A stretch of DNA of 64,000 nucleotides from Saccharomycopsis fibuligera x Saccharomycopsis cf. fibuligera (taxonomy: Eukaryota; Ascomycota; Saccharomycetes; Ascoideales; Saccharomycopsidaceae): positions 930,001 to 994,000 of the forward strand of contig CP012818.1 in the NCBI GenBank assembly GCA_001936135.1, given 5' to 3'. The translations under genes and the position numbers were made by a program. The notes beneath the pieces were generated by a model that was not told where the DNA came from, did no database searches, and saw nothing but the letters and a program-made list of their open reading frames with translations. Below, one piece after another: positions 30,421-39,821 of the stretch; within the stretch, counting starts at the first letter, position 1, and each line of letters starts with the position of its first letter.

Positions 30421-30602
30421 TTCGCGAAGAATGTGTATGTTGATTTGAAATATTTGAAAGAGATTGCTGGCTTATTCGAACCCTTTGAGAGAGGGAGTTG
30501 ATGGGGCCCTTAAATATTTACATTCCCCAGCCTTTATTGACACTGTCAAATTTGACAGCAGTCATGCTGAGAAGCTCTGAGAAGTGTCTAGAATTTTCTA
30601 GC
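30421..30602 (-). promoter_or_regulatory. Heat-shock elements and palindrome upstream of the small heat-shock gene
   Basis: TTCGCGAA at 30421-30428 is an inverted GAA/TTC pair. TCTAGAATTTTCTAG at about 30587-30601 contains GAAnnTTC flanked by near-matching units, and further GAA units occur at about 10-base spacing just before it (30571-30593). Both fit the Hsf1 nGAAnnTTCn pattern. A separate perfect 16-bp palindrome, CTGTCAAATTTGACAG, lies at 30543-30558. CCCCT (an STRE in the gene's sense) lies at 30668-30672. Hsf1 control is expected for this gene family. The palindrome's factor is unknown. Confidence 0.6.
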
Positions 30603-30672
30603 ACCTGCATAGGACCCACATTCGTGGTACGTTAAGCAGCGATACTAGTGCATCTCACCACATTTATCCCCT

Positions 30673-31324
30673 TTGGTGGAAGGTGCCGGAGACGAAAGGA
30701 AATTGCGGCTTCATAGAGCAACTATTTGAAAGCAACAAAAAAACTTCCATTCATTTCTATGCCACAATGAGTCCTTGTAAACTTTGGACTTAAACCTTGT
30801 CCACATTGTTGTGCACGGAAGCTTCTCCCGGTTTCCCAGCATAGCCGCAAAATTGCCATCAAATCAAATCGTTTTCTTTTTAAAATTAAACGTAAGCTTG
30901 ATACAGTTAGTGTGTACGTGGAGGTATATATGTGTTTAAAGAAATTCAAAGAATATTCTGAGATAATTGCGTGACATGGGGATACACGGAAGTTGACTTA
31001 ATTGGACGGGTGCTCAAAGACTTGTCTCAAGATTAACTGAAATGTCGAGTAAAAATCCCTTTATTTTTTTTAAAAAGGTCGATAAATTAACTTCAGCGGG
31101 ATTGCATTCTTTATTCTTCGTTCATATATTGCTTGAACTCAAAGGTGCAGCTGTCTAAAAAAACTTGAAGAAGGTCTTCTAAATTTGTATCAGTTAAATC
31201 ACTTTACAGCATGCCATCGAACATCTCATCAAACTTGATAGGAAAAAAAAGACATTACTTCACATAGTTTTTACATAGTTACAATATACAAATAATATAC
31301 AAATAAACACGCAACAAAGTTATT
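30673..31324. other. Intergenic region downstream of CDT1
   Basis: Nothing firm is seen. A minus-strand stretch at 31111-31203 reads as a protein-like 30-residue tail (LEDLLQVFLDSCTFEFKQYM) just after an in-frame stop. It is too short to call. Confidence 0.4.
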
Positions 31325-33448
31325 TTAATCATTTTGACGAAGCAATTTTACCACCTCTTCTCTTCGATTAAAAAAGTTGAACTTGATAATTTTCATAGCT
31401 CCATCTTTCTCAGTGGCAGCCATATTCACCTTTTTAGATAGAAAATCATTAGCATTACTTGTTCTATCTTTAAACTCTAAAAGTTGGTAGTATTCATTTG
31501 GTAACTTTTTATTCATTATCTTGAGCAACTCAAAGGCCAGTTGAACGCTGATCATGTTTGCTCTAGAAGTAAAGCTGTCAACTATTTTCCTAGTTACTTG
31601 ACGGGCAGTGAATGATTTTGGAGAGCTGGTAGTGTTCAAGTTATATAATATTTCAAATACCATCAAAAGCTCATCTGTTATCTTTTCTATTGATTTGTCG
31701 TTACCATCGTTCTTTTGTTGTGCATCAAGTTCTTTTTGCTTTTTGGCCTGTGCTTCTTTGAGCTTGATTCGATCTAAAAGTGAAAGCTTTTTGCCAGAAT
31801 TTTGATTCGTAGCATCTGTTTGTAAAGCGGAGATTGTGGATTTTGCTTTGTTCGTGTTTTTTACAATTTTGTTAAGCAATTTTTGCGGCTTTTGGGGCTT
31901 AGCCAAAGATGCCTTCAAATGTGTAGTTTTTTTTTGGTCACTGCTGTTGATAAAAGCTTCATCAGGGTGTGAATTTTTGAGGTTATCGACAGTAGGTAAA
32001 GTTTTATAAACTTCATTAGTATATTCCAAAATAACGTTCATATGGAGCTTATGTCCTTCAATAAAATCGTTAACTTTTTGGGCAAATTTGATTTTTCGCT
32101 CCGATAATTTTTTAGCAAAATTATTCATCTCTGATTGAGCAAGGCCAATTAACAAATCATTGCTGTTCTGAACTTTGAAAATTTCAAAACTTTCCGGATA
32201 CAAAAATTTAATTTTCAAAATATCTAGTAGTAGCACATCTTTACCCAAAATTTTAGTCAAATTCGGGATAAATTGTTTGGTAAGACTGGGTAAATTAGAA
32301 TGACTCATGAAGTAAATGTAAACGATATTATCTAAGTTTGTAAAAATTTTGACAAGAAACTTTAGATTGTTTCGCATCTTCTCATCCTGGAAAAATTTGA
32401 ATTTTAAAAACCCTTTTTCCACTATTCGTTTCTTCTCTAGTAAGGACCCTGATAATTTCTTAAGTTCCTGGTGTGCCACAAAGGAGTATGCAAGCATGTT
32501 TCCTATAGTTTCATTTGGGTCAAAAACAGATAAGTATGGATTTAGGTTTATATCGAAACATGTATACTGTAAATCATGGTCCTTAATTTTGAGATACTCA
32601 GTATGATTATTTACATAGCCCAAAACAAACTCCTGACCTTTTGAGAAACTGGTGATACTATAATTTGTATTTTTGTATTGGTTGGAATTAGCACTGGTAC
32701 AATCCCTTAGCTGGTTAACTTTGAATACTCTTTGTTGTATCTGTTTACCATAGTTGAGTCTATCAAAACTTGGATAAATTGATTCCATTGTTTCGTTGAT
32801 AGATAAATCCAAATTCAACAATGACGAATATGATATAACTGTAGAAGAAAATCCAGAGTCCTTGGGTGCAGTAATTTTGACTACATTTGAAAATAGCAAC
32901 CCTTTAGATACTATTTCTAGCATTTTCCCCACCGATAATATCAAACATGGCTCATTAATGACTATTGGATCTTTTTCAGTAATGCAAGTGATGCAGGTTC
33001 CCTTACATGCTTTTGTCACTGAGATAAAATGCCAGTCGTTATAATGGTTTTGCTTTTTGAGATGGCCATTTGATACGGTCATGTAATGATTATAGTTGCT
33101 CATGTATTGATTGAAGAAACTATAACTCAAATCAAATGATTTTGCAACCATAGAAGTTAATGTCAGCGAAACGTCTTGCATACTTTTAGCCAACAGTTCA
33201 AAGGGCACACATGATGATTTGTCACCATTTAGCAGTAGCAATTCCTTGTATTTGTTTTTTTCACTATTAGAGCCAATATGTATGCGAAATAGTGGATCAT
33301 CATTCATATCTAAAATAGGTTCATCTTGGAGTATTTTGCTGTCGTCTTGATCAATCAATGTCTGCCAATTTGTTAGCAAGACAAGCCCATTACTGACCAA
33401 AGTTTGCGACAAAACTCGTGGACTATAATCAGCAATATTCACGTACAT
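31325..33448 (-). CDS. TAH11: Replication licensing factor Cdt1 (Tah11)
   Basis: A 707-residue protein from the ATG at 33448. Its layout fits yeast Cdt1. The N-terminal third resembles a non-haem dioxygenase fold (YNDWHFISVT and CLILSVGKMLEIVSKGLLFS align with the family core), but the metal ligands are not retained. The middle winged helix contains LVKIFTNLDNIVYIYF and SLTKQFIPNLTKILGKDVLL. A basic linker carries LSLLDRIKLKEAQAKK (near residue 553), a Cdt1 hallmark. A second winged helix, LLMVFEILYNLNTTSSPKSF to the end, would bind Mcm2-7. Cdt1 escorts Mcm2-7 to ORC-Cdc6 at origins in G1. CDC6 itself lies about 4 kb away, beyond the ATG14-like gene. The assignment rests on domain order rather than a single motif, but several elements agree. 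Confidence 0.82.
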   Translation of the reverse strand: MYVNIADYSPRVLSQTLVSNGLVLLTNWQTLIDQDDSKILQDEPILDMNDDPLFRIHIGSNSEKNKYKELLLLNGDKSSCVPFELLAKSMQDVSLTLTSMVAKSFDLSYSFFNQYMSNYNHYMTVSNGHLKKQNHYNDWHFISVTKACKGTCITCITEKDPIVINEPCLILSVGKMLEIVSKGLLFSNVVKITAPKDSGFSSTVISYSSLLNLDLSINETMESIYPSFDRLNYGKQIQQRVFKVNQLRDCTSANSNQYKNTNYSITSFSKGQEFVLGYVNNHTEYLKIKDHDLQYTCFDINLNPYLSVFDPNETIGNMLAYSFVAHQELKKLSGSLLEKKRIVEKGFLKFKFFQDEKMRNNLKFLVKIFTNLDNIVYIYFMSHSNLPSLTKQFIPNLTKILGKDVLLLDILKIKFLYPESFEIFKVQNSNDLLIGLAQSEMNNFAKKLSERKIKFAQKVNDFIEGHKLHMNVILEYTNEVYKTLPTVDNLKNSHPDEAFINSSDQKKTTHLKASLAKPQKPQKLLNKIVKNTNKAKSTISALQTDATNQNSGKKLSLLDRIKLKEAQAKKQKELDAQQKNDGNDKSIEKITDELLMVFEILYNLNTTSSPKSFTARQVTRKIVDSFTSRANMISVQLAFELLKIMNKKLPNEYYQLLEFKDRTSNANDFLSKKVNMAATEKDGAMKIIKFNFFNRREEVVKLLRQND

Positions 33449-33651
33449 CAGACCAACTGCTTTTCAATATAAATCTGCACGTTAAAAAAGGTACTGAAAA
33501 TTAATACAAGCCAAGCGGCAACTTTCTTTTCATATACAAGATCGATGTGTGATCCATATATAAATGAAAAAACCTAGTTAAGTTATTTCAAAAACGTAGA
33601 AAATTATTACCGCACCAATGGTATTTGAAGCCTAAAGAGAAAAGAAAAAAA
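33449..33651. other. CDT1 promoter and tRNA 3' flank
   Basis: Short spacer. A run of A in AAAAGAAAAAAA at about 33640-33650, T-rich in the tRNA sense, can act as the polymerase III terminator of the tRNA-Ile gene. No ACGCG box is seen upstream of CDT1. Confidence 0.4.
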
Positions 33652-33747
33652 TGGTCCCTAGCAGGATCGAACTGCTGATCTTGGCGTAACATTGCCCCAA
33701 AGGACTGTATATTAGCACCACGCCTTAACCAACTGGGCCAAGGGACC
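33652..33747 (-). tRNA. tRNA-Ile(AAU) with a 22-nt intron
   Basis: The minus strand gives acceptor stem GGTCCCT/AGGGACC with discriminator A and D arm GCCC-AGTTGGTTA-AGGC. The anticodon stem is TGGTG/CGCCA with loop CTAATA...A, and the T arm is AGCAG-TTCGATC-CTGCT. The anticodon AAU decodes Ile. A 22-base intron (plus-strand 33688-33709) follows position 37. The mature sequence matches yeast tRNA-Ile(AAU) closely, whose S. cerevisiae version is, to my knowledge, intronless. Confidence 0.95.
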
Positions 33748-33846
33748 TTACTACAGGTATATTCTTTCTTTAAAATTACTCATACCACATTCTATGTTTA
33801 ACTTAGTCATCAAACTCCTTCATGATTACAAATATTTTGTATTAAA

Positions 33847-33854
33847 TCACGTGA
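33847..33854. promoter_or_regulatory. TCACGTGA palindrome (Cbf1-type E-box) upstream of ATG14
   Basis: A perfect palindromic E-box with the CDEI consensus, about 136 bases upstream of the ATG14-like start. Cbf1-type bHLH proteins bind this sequence. Use here is inferred. Confidence 0.5.
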
Positions 33855-33989
33855 CACCAACTTTGTGGTCCTAATACTTCAAAACCTCCAGAGGCGATAA
33901 AGGCAAAATAACCAACATCAGGTCATCGCAGCGGTTAGTGACTAAGCACCAATCAGAAAACCAACTTACTGCCGTAAAATGCTTCAGAT

Positions 33990-36773
33990 ATGCTCATGCT
34001 TTCCAGATGCGGAATATGCTATCAGTCTCCCGTGCTGTTGAATGATCGATATGCTGGCGATCCTAAAAAGGCATTTCCTTTACTATCGCAGCAGCAATTG
34101 ACGCAGCAGCTGCCATTTCCAGATAAGAGTGTCATTAAAGTCAAATCCCAGAATACAGAAAGTAGTGTCACTACAAATCAAATAGCCAGCAATTCATTCT
34201 TATATTGCCATAATTGTGTAAATGGGATATTGCTCAAGCACAAAGTTGAATATTTGGATAATTTGCTAGTAATAGACAAAAGCAAAAAACAAATCAATAA
34301 TGTGCTCAAGAACTCCTTGAAAAGCCCGGAAAATGCAAACATCAAATTTCTCACTCAGTACTTGAGAGAGCACGAAAAAATGAAGCACAAGGGTCAAGAA
34401 GATGTTTGTAATGATAATAGTGGTGGTATTGGAGTTCAACAGCCATCGTCGAGTAAAATATTGAGCACAGCCACTGTGGCAACGCCCTCAGAAGGATCGG
34501 TGGCCGCTCTCTCAGCCCAACTTCTCACTATAGAGTCACTAATTATAGCTAAAAAGATTAGCGCGATGCAAAATAACATTAATGTGTTGAAAGAGAAGAT
34601 CAATAATGATTTAAAAGAAGAGAAACGCAAGAGTGAAGAAATTTTAAAAGTTAAAAAAATCAATTATGAAACCCATAAAAAACAATTAACAGAAAACTTC
34701 AGCATTTTAAAGAGTAAAATTAAAACGCGGATTGAAGAAAAAAAATCAAAGCTTATCAAGGCGGACGTTTTAATAAATAATCAAAAGGCCATTTTGTTTC
34801 AAAAATTGTGCAAATTTATGCTTGTTAAAAGACATAAAATAAAAACTATTGGATTATCTGATCTTCAACAGCGCCAGGATCTTCAGCAGCTTGAATTATC
34901 AAGAGTTTCTGCTTTAAAACAAAACCCGGGGCTGTGTACTAGTTTTAAATCACAATACCAGCTTACAATTGGCTTCCAACCGGTGCTAGCAGTCAGCGAA
35001 CTTATACACTATAACTCCAAGCTAGTAACGTCATCTTTAGAGTCTGTCAGCCAGTTTCTTCTATATTCCTCATACTACTTATCGATAGACTTGCCGTTTA
35101 AGTTGGAGCTCCCTGACAAGTCGAACAATTTTAGTTACGTGATACAGGGATTAAATGATAATTTTAACGATAACTACCTTAAAATCAAAATTAAAAAGAA
35201 ATATTTGTCCTTAGAAACAGGAAATGATAGTAATAACGACAAAGGTGGGAGAATGACGGAAAAGCGTTTAGACATTTCGCCGCGTAATTTGTTAAAAATG
35301 CTCAATGAGTACTCTTATGATGAGTTATTCAATTCCAAAAATACTTTGCTAATCAACAAGTCAGTTGCCAATCTGAACCTGGCGGAATTGTTTGAAATAG
35401 CAATTATTGTGGCCAAATTGCTAATTAATTTATATGTGATGAGCACGAAGTTGCAATTGATCAACCAAACTGAACCTATAACATACAATCAGCTTTTCAA
35501 ACTTGATGAGATGATTTATCTATTGACCACTGGTGGCGGTCATCTTAATGCTTCACCAAATAACAAAATCGTTAACAAGCTGCTGGCTCGAGCAAATGCC
35601 AATGTACATGAAACTGCTGCGTTTATTGCTCCATCATCGCATTCACTGAATAGTGATAAACGACAAGATTTGAAGCAACATTTACAAGAACAACTTAGTT
35701 ATGATCATACTGATAGAAGAGATGTATTAGCTTCTGATAGCAACGGGAACAATAATAACGAGTACCAAAATAGACCGAAGTCAACCCAACGAAAGTCTAG
35801 TCTTTTGAAATATTTTTTCACCAAAAATTCTACTGACAATCAAGAATCTTCAGTCAAAAACCCACTTCAGGCCAAAATAAGAGACAATCTTGAATTATGT
35901 CAAAATCAATACAGTGGCGAAGAAACAAACTCAGGCTCAGAAAACGATTTAGGTGTCGGCCTTGACTATGAAAGCTACATAGAGATTAAAAAAAATAATG
36001 ATCGGTTAAGTCTACTAGACAACAACGATGACACAGTGAAGGAAATTACATTGGGTGACTTAACTTTTAGAATTTTTAGACTTTTGCATACACAAGTAGC
36101 TTCACATAAAGGAAAGTCACAAGGAACAAACAATTTCGATACTATTAACGATGCATATATTCACAGGATGTCGAGTAACAACAATAGTAGAAATCCGCTG
36201 AATATAACAGTAGGAATGCCTGATAATAAAATGGGCAGTACCCTTATAAGTACAAAAAAAACCAATACTACGACACCACCACCAGCAGCAACAGCAACAG
36301 AGAAAACTAAAGAATCATTAGACAATGACTATGCCGCAACTAGTAAGTTCATCAACATTCAATATGGTGCAACTAGAACGAGATCATCAACACCGATATC
36401 CAGAACTAGTACAAGGGCATCAGTAACAGAAATGACTACTGTCATTAACAATAATACACCCGCAGTTGCCGCTCCTGCTTTTGCAGTCAAGCAGCATAAA
36501 GAGAATCTACAAGGCAGCAGCAAGAATAAGAAAAAGAAATCACTGCACAATAAGCATCGCCTCGGTAATAGTGGGGGTGCTGCTTATGACAAAGCTACTA
36601 ATGCTTATGATAAATCTACTAACGCTTTAGCTCCGAGAGGTGGTAATGCTAAACGGAGAACCATTATAAACTTTAACGATGCTACTGCTAGTCTTAGTGG
36701 TGAGTATCATGCAAGGGGGGATAAAGAAAAGTATGTGGACAGCATATACAGTAATGAGTGGCAAATGATTTGA
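33990..36773 (+). CDS. ATG14: Atg14-like subunit of autophagy PI 3-kinase complex I
   Basis: A 927-residue protein from the ATG at 33990. Two Cys pairs lie near the N-terminus, C7xxC10 and C73xxC76 (SRCGIC and FLYCHNC), the arrangement of the Atg14 cysteine repeats that precede a coiled coil. Here the pairs are separated by an unusually long Gln-rich insert. A strong coiled coil follows at about residues 190-270 (KISAMQNNINVLKEKINNDL onward). The conserved Atg14/Barkor block is then visible: YQLTIGFQPVLAVSELIHYN, SVSQFLLYSSYYLSIDLPFK. The C-terminal third is low-complexity and basic. Atg14 directs Vps34-Vps15-Vps30 to the pre-autophagosomal structure. Vps38/UVRAG is the main alternative, but the paired cysteines favour Atg14. 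At 927 residues it is far longer than S. cerevisiae Atg14 (344), largely through disordered sequence. Confidence 0.7.
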   Translation: MLMLSRCGICYQSPVLLNDRYAGDPKKAFPLLSQQQLTQQLPFPDKSVIKVKSQNTESSVTTNQIASNSFLYCHNCVNGILLKHKVEYLDNLLVIDKSKKQINNVLKNSLKSPENANIKFLTQYLREHEKMKHKGQEDVCNDNSGGIGVQQPSSSKILSTATVATPSEGSVAALSAQLLTIESLIIAKKISAMQNNINVLKEKINNDLKEEKRKSEEILKVKKINYETHKKQLTENFSILKSKIKTRIEEKKSKLIKADVLINNQKAILFQKLCKFMLVKRHKIKTIGLSDLQQRQDLQQLELSRVSALKQNPGLCTSFKSQYQLTIGFQPVLAVSELIHYNSKLVTSSLESVSQFLLYSSYYLSIDLPFKLELPDKSNNFSYVIQGLNDNFNDNYLKIKIKKKYLSLETGNDSNNDKGGRMTEKRLDISPRNLLKMLNEYSYDELFNSKNTLLINKSVANLNLAELFEIAIIVAKLLINLYVMSTKLQLINQTEPITYNQLFKLDEMIYLLTTGGGHLNASPNNKIVNKLLARANANVHETAAFIAPSSHSLNSDKRQDLKQHLQEQLSYDHTDRRDVLASDSNGNNNNEYQNRPKSTQRKSSLLKYFFTKNSTDNQESSVKNPLQAKIRDNLELCQNQYSGEETNSGSENDLGVGLDYESYIEIKKNNDRLSLLDNNDDTVKEITLGDLTFRIFRLLHTQVASHKGKSQGTNNFDTINDAYIHRMSSNNNSRNPLNITVGMPDNKMGSTLISTKKTNTTTPPPAATATEKTKESLDNDYAATSKFINIQYGATRTRSSTPISRTSTRASVTEMTTVINNNTPAVAAPAFAVKQHKENLQGSSKNKKKKSLHNKHRLGNSGGAAYDKATNAYDKSTNALAPRGGNAKRRTIINFNDATASLSGEYHARGDKEKYVDSIYSNEWQMI

Positions 36774-37354
36774 AATTTTTGAGTTATATGGGGATTGGTG
36801 TATTTGCTTTTTTTCGTTTTCTATTTGATATTGAGGTTTTGGGTTTACTTATTTTTTTTTTTTTGCTTGACCTTTTTTTTTGTTTATATGAGATACTATA
36901 CACAGTTGCTTTATTTGTTCTTCTAAATTTGTATTCATTTTAGTAAGTCTTTTTATTAAATTGTTCGTTCGTCTTTCCCTCTATTAGCGCTCATTACTGG
37001 TTGTAGTGTTTTTTTCCATTTTACTGCAGCAGCAAAAAGATGCTTACATCACAGTAAGAATAATCATCGAGATAAATAATTTTTTATTTGAGGTATAAGA
37101 AAGCATCACAAATTGTGAATAATTCTCTGGTGATAGAAATGCAGCGTTCACAGACTGTATGATGTGATAAATAAACGAGTAAAAATCGAATGCTATAAGA
37201 ACTAAAAGAAATAAAAGTAAAACTGTGAAGAGGCAAGAAAAAATATAAACAATAACGAAACCAAAACAACGCGCAAAAAAAATGAGTGAAATAATTAGAA
37301 GTTAACTTAGAAAGCTAAACCGACAAAATTCACAGTCCATTAAGCCGCATCGAA
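36774..37354. other. Convergent intergenic region, no gene seen
   Basis: The 3' flanks of the ATG14-like gene and CDC6. T-rich with short homopolymers. Open frames at 36758-36943 and 37084-37269 are Phe/Leu-rich readings of T tracts and are not genes. Confidence 0.5.
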
Positions 37355-39475
37355 TCATGCCTTCAAGGCACTTTTTAAGATTTCAAACTTGCAATCAGTG
37401 AATTTATTCAAATCAACCAACCCAATACCACAACAACTCAATGAAGTTTGAGAATTGATATTCATATGATTAGCTCTGTTGAGAATATTGATTAATCCAA
37501 TAGTATGCAAAGTTGTTAAAATTTCCGTAATTTCAGTTTTGCTCAATGATGAAGGGATCATGGTATTAGATTTGGAAATTTTTTTGTAGTATTGGAAAAG
37601 CTGGGTTATGGTGATTACAGCTTTGCAGTTGTTTGTATTGATGCTATTGTTATTATTGCTGGTGCTTTTATTGTGTCTGCTGAAAATGGAAGATGATTGG
37701 AGACCGGCACCTGCCTTCATAAAAATGCTACTGCTGTTATTATTGTTATTATTGTTACAGATCTCATTGTCATGAGTATTCAAAGCACCCAAGACAGCAT
37801 CCTTGAGAACGTTTTTCTTGTTGTTATTGCTGCTATTGTTGATCATAAATTCTTCGTTCTTTTGCTGCTCGAGTTTTGCTAAACAAATAAGTACCAAACA
37901 TTGATGAAGATTAACTTGCTTAAGTCTATTAAGCGAAGAAACTCCGTTCAATGAATTAGCACAAATCTTGGCCACATGTGTTAATGATACCTTTGGCGCT
38001 TCGCTGATATCAAGAGCGTAAAAATCTTGTAAACTTTTTTCAGGATTAGCCAAATATTGCTTCTTAGTAGTGGTTTCTACTAGTTCAATGGATTTGTAAA
38101 GGATTTCAAAAACTTTTCTCAAATCACCGGTATTTGAGGCAGTTTTTTTTGCACAAAGCTGTAGTGCAGAAGGACTTATTATTGGCAACTCATTATCATT
38201 TTTGTGAGTAGTATTGCTATTTTTATTCAAGCTTAAAAGTTTAGCCTTGACAATAGCAACAATTTGTTGGGTATTGTATGGCAAAAATTGCACCATAGAA
38301 GTTTTCAACCCATTAAGTTTCAATCTTGGAGTGAGTCTGTCGATCAAATTCAAAGAATTAGCAATACCAACAAGCACCAATCTTGAATCTTTCACATTTT
38401 GTTTAGCAAGGGAAAAAAAATCAAATAATAGTTGTTGATCAGCATTTGATTTGCTATTATTCAAAATAGCATCCAATTCATCAAGAAGAACCACATTATT
38501 ATCAGCAAAAGCACGCTGGGATAATAATTGGTTGAAAAGTTCCCTTGCCGGAATAGTAGTTTTAAGCTTTAGGTATTTAGGGTACGTATTGATATTTCTC
38601 GAGCTAATGCCGAAGTTACCTAAAAACTCTTCAAAAATCAGACCAAGACTATTAAGCCTCATGCAGTTAATTTTTGTTATTGTTACTGTTTTGACAGCTT
38701 TATTAGTGCCATCGAGTGAAAGCTTATGCACTTGTGATGACAAATTTTTGTTGCCGCGCACCCTAGCAGAATAGTTTGCAGCTATGTAGTCTAGTATGTG
38801 AGTAATTTGCTGCGTTTTGCCACAGCCTGGGGGGCCAGATATGTATAGGAAATCTGACTTGTTGGTTGTTAAGTTGTCCATTAAGAATTTTTGAATTATG
38901 TCGAATTCTTTCTCTCTTCCCACTAGGCAATAGTTAGCTTTAGTCACAGAAGTCAATGAGGACATTGGATCAGAGTTGAGAATATCGACGTTTTTGCTGA
39001 AAAGTTTTTTGGCATCGCTATAAATAGAAACTTTGCGTTCTTCAACATGTGGCGTTATCACATCGAATCTTGCATCTTTAAGCTCAGCTTCCTGAATCAA
39101 CCGAAGTTCGATTTCATCCTCGGGACTTAAATTCTCTTTATTAGCATCAATAAATTGCTTTTCGTTGAGTTCCAGAATCTCACCATTAGCTTCGTCATTA
39201 TCAGTTTCATCATCGTCACTAGAAATGGATGAAGAATAACGGGATGATGAACTTGAAGATGGTGGAGTGTTGAGCTGGAAAGAGATTAGCTTTTTCGTCA
39301 AGGCAGATCTTGGTCTACAAGATTTGCGAACCGAACTGTTGCTGCTGCCACTAGGAACGTATGATCTGTTCTTAAGTGGCGTTAAAGGAGGAGATAAGAG
39401 CCCAGTTTCATGGACAATGTTTTGCCTTTTCACTTGGACTTGTAATGTCTGCGATCTAGTTCTCTTCAATCCCAT
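37355..39475 (-). CDS. CDC6: Cdc6, AAA+ origin-licensing ATPase
   Basis: A 706-residue protein from the ATG at 39475. The N-terminus has CDK-type sites at S28-P and T32-PLK (LLSPPLTPLK) amid basic residues, as expected for a protein targeted by Cdk and SCF. The AAA+ core contains REKEFDIIQKFL at the start, Walker A GPPGCGKT (near 213), Walker B VVLLDELDAIL (near 328), sensor 1 LVLVGIANSLNLIDRLTPRL, and sensor 2 TGDLRKVFEIL. A C-terminal winged helix follows, interrupted by Asn/Ser inserts. The first part distinguishes it from Orc1, which would carry a BAH domain. Cdc6 joins ORC and loads Mcm2-7 with Cdt1, whose gene is nearby. Upstream are ACGCGT and TTTTCGCG sites, suggesting MBF/SBF control at G1/S. 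Confidence 0.93.
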   Translation of the reverse strand: MGLKRTRSQTLQVQVKRQNIVHETGLLSPPLTPLKNRSYVPSGSSNSSVRKSCRPRSALTKKLISFQLNTPPSSSSSSRYSSSISSDDDETDNDEANGEILELNEKQFIDANKENLSPEDEIELRLIQEAELKDARFDVITPHVEERKVSIYSDAKKLFSKNVDILNSDPMSSLTSVTKANYCLVGREKEFDIIQKFLMDNLTTNKSDFLYISGPPGCGKTQQITHILDYIAANYSARVRGNKNLSSQVHKLSLDGTNKAVKTVTITKINCMRLNSLGLIFEEFLGNFGISSRNINTYPKYLKLKTTIPARELFNQLLSQRAFADNNVVLLDELDAILNNSKSNADQQLLFDFFSLAKQNVKDSRLVLVGIANSLNLIDRLTPRLKLNGLKTSMVQFLPYNTQQIVAIVKAKLLSLNKNSNTTHKNDNELPIISPSALQLCAKKTASNTGDLRKVFEILYKSIELVETTTKKQYLANPEKSLQDFYALDISEAPKVSLTHVAKICANSLNGVSSLNRLKQVNLHQCLVLICLAKLEQQKNEEFMINNSSNNNKKNVLKDAVLGALNTHDNEICNNNNNNNSSSIFMKAGAGLQSSSIFSRHNKSTSNNNNSINTNNCKAVITITQLFQYYKKISKSNTMIPSSLSKTEITEILTTLHTIGLINILNRANHMNINSQTSLSCCGIGLVDLNKFTDCKFEILKSALKA

Positions 39476-39526
39476 TACTACCGTGTAGCGTGTTGCTCAA
39501 TTGATTGATTGATAATTAGGTTTATG

Positions 39527-39554
39527 AATGAATGTCAATGAATGTCAATGAATG
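39527..39554 (-). repeat. Tandem repeat of AATGAATGTC, about three copies
   Basis: A 10-base unit repeats almost exactly at 39527-39554, about 55-80 bases upstream of the CDC6 start codon, probably in its 5' leader. The last copy diverges to AATGCTAATA. Confidence 0.7.
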
Positions 39555-39804
39555 CTAATAGATGTCAAAGGGAATATTATGGTCAAAAAGAACCAAAGCA
39601 AGCAAGAATTGGAAAAATTGAAATATGAAAAAGGATACTTGACTAAGTTAAAATAAAGCAATCGTTCATCAGAGGGGCGAAATCAAAAAGTTATATATCT
39701 TAAAAAATTTCATGTCGCGCGTCCCTTCGCGTGCCAAACGCACCTTGGAAAAGTTCTAAAAACGGAAATAAAAAAAAAAAAAATTGAAAATTAAATTAAA
39801 TTTG

Positions 39805-39821
39805 TTTTCGCGTTCACGCGT
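39805..39821 (-). promoter_or_regulatory. SCB- and MCB-type sites upstream of CDC6
   Basis: TTTTCGCG (39805-39812, CGCGAAAA on the gene strand) matches the SBF site. ACGCGT (39816-39821) is a perfect MCB. They lie only 4 bases apart, about 330-345 bases upstream of the CDC6 ATG. Additional GCGCGT and CGCGTG words occur near 39716-39732. MBF control of the Cdc6 homologue cdc18 is known in fission yeast. Its presence here is inferred from the sites. Confidence 0.6.

Noticed and set aside
30470-30490. GGGTTCGAATAA on the minus strand, resembling a tRNA B box
   Set aside because: No cloverleaf can be formed around it, and no A box lies at the right distance.
31111-31243. Protein-like tail LEDLLQVFLDSCTFEFKQYM after CDT1 on the minus strand
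   Set aside because: Only 30 codons after an in-frame TAA, with no usable splice donor or start. Too short to support a gene.
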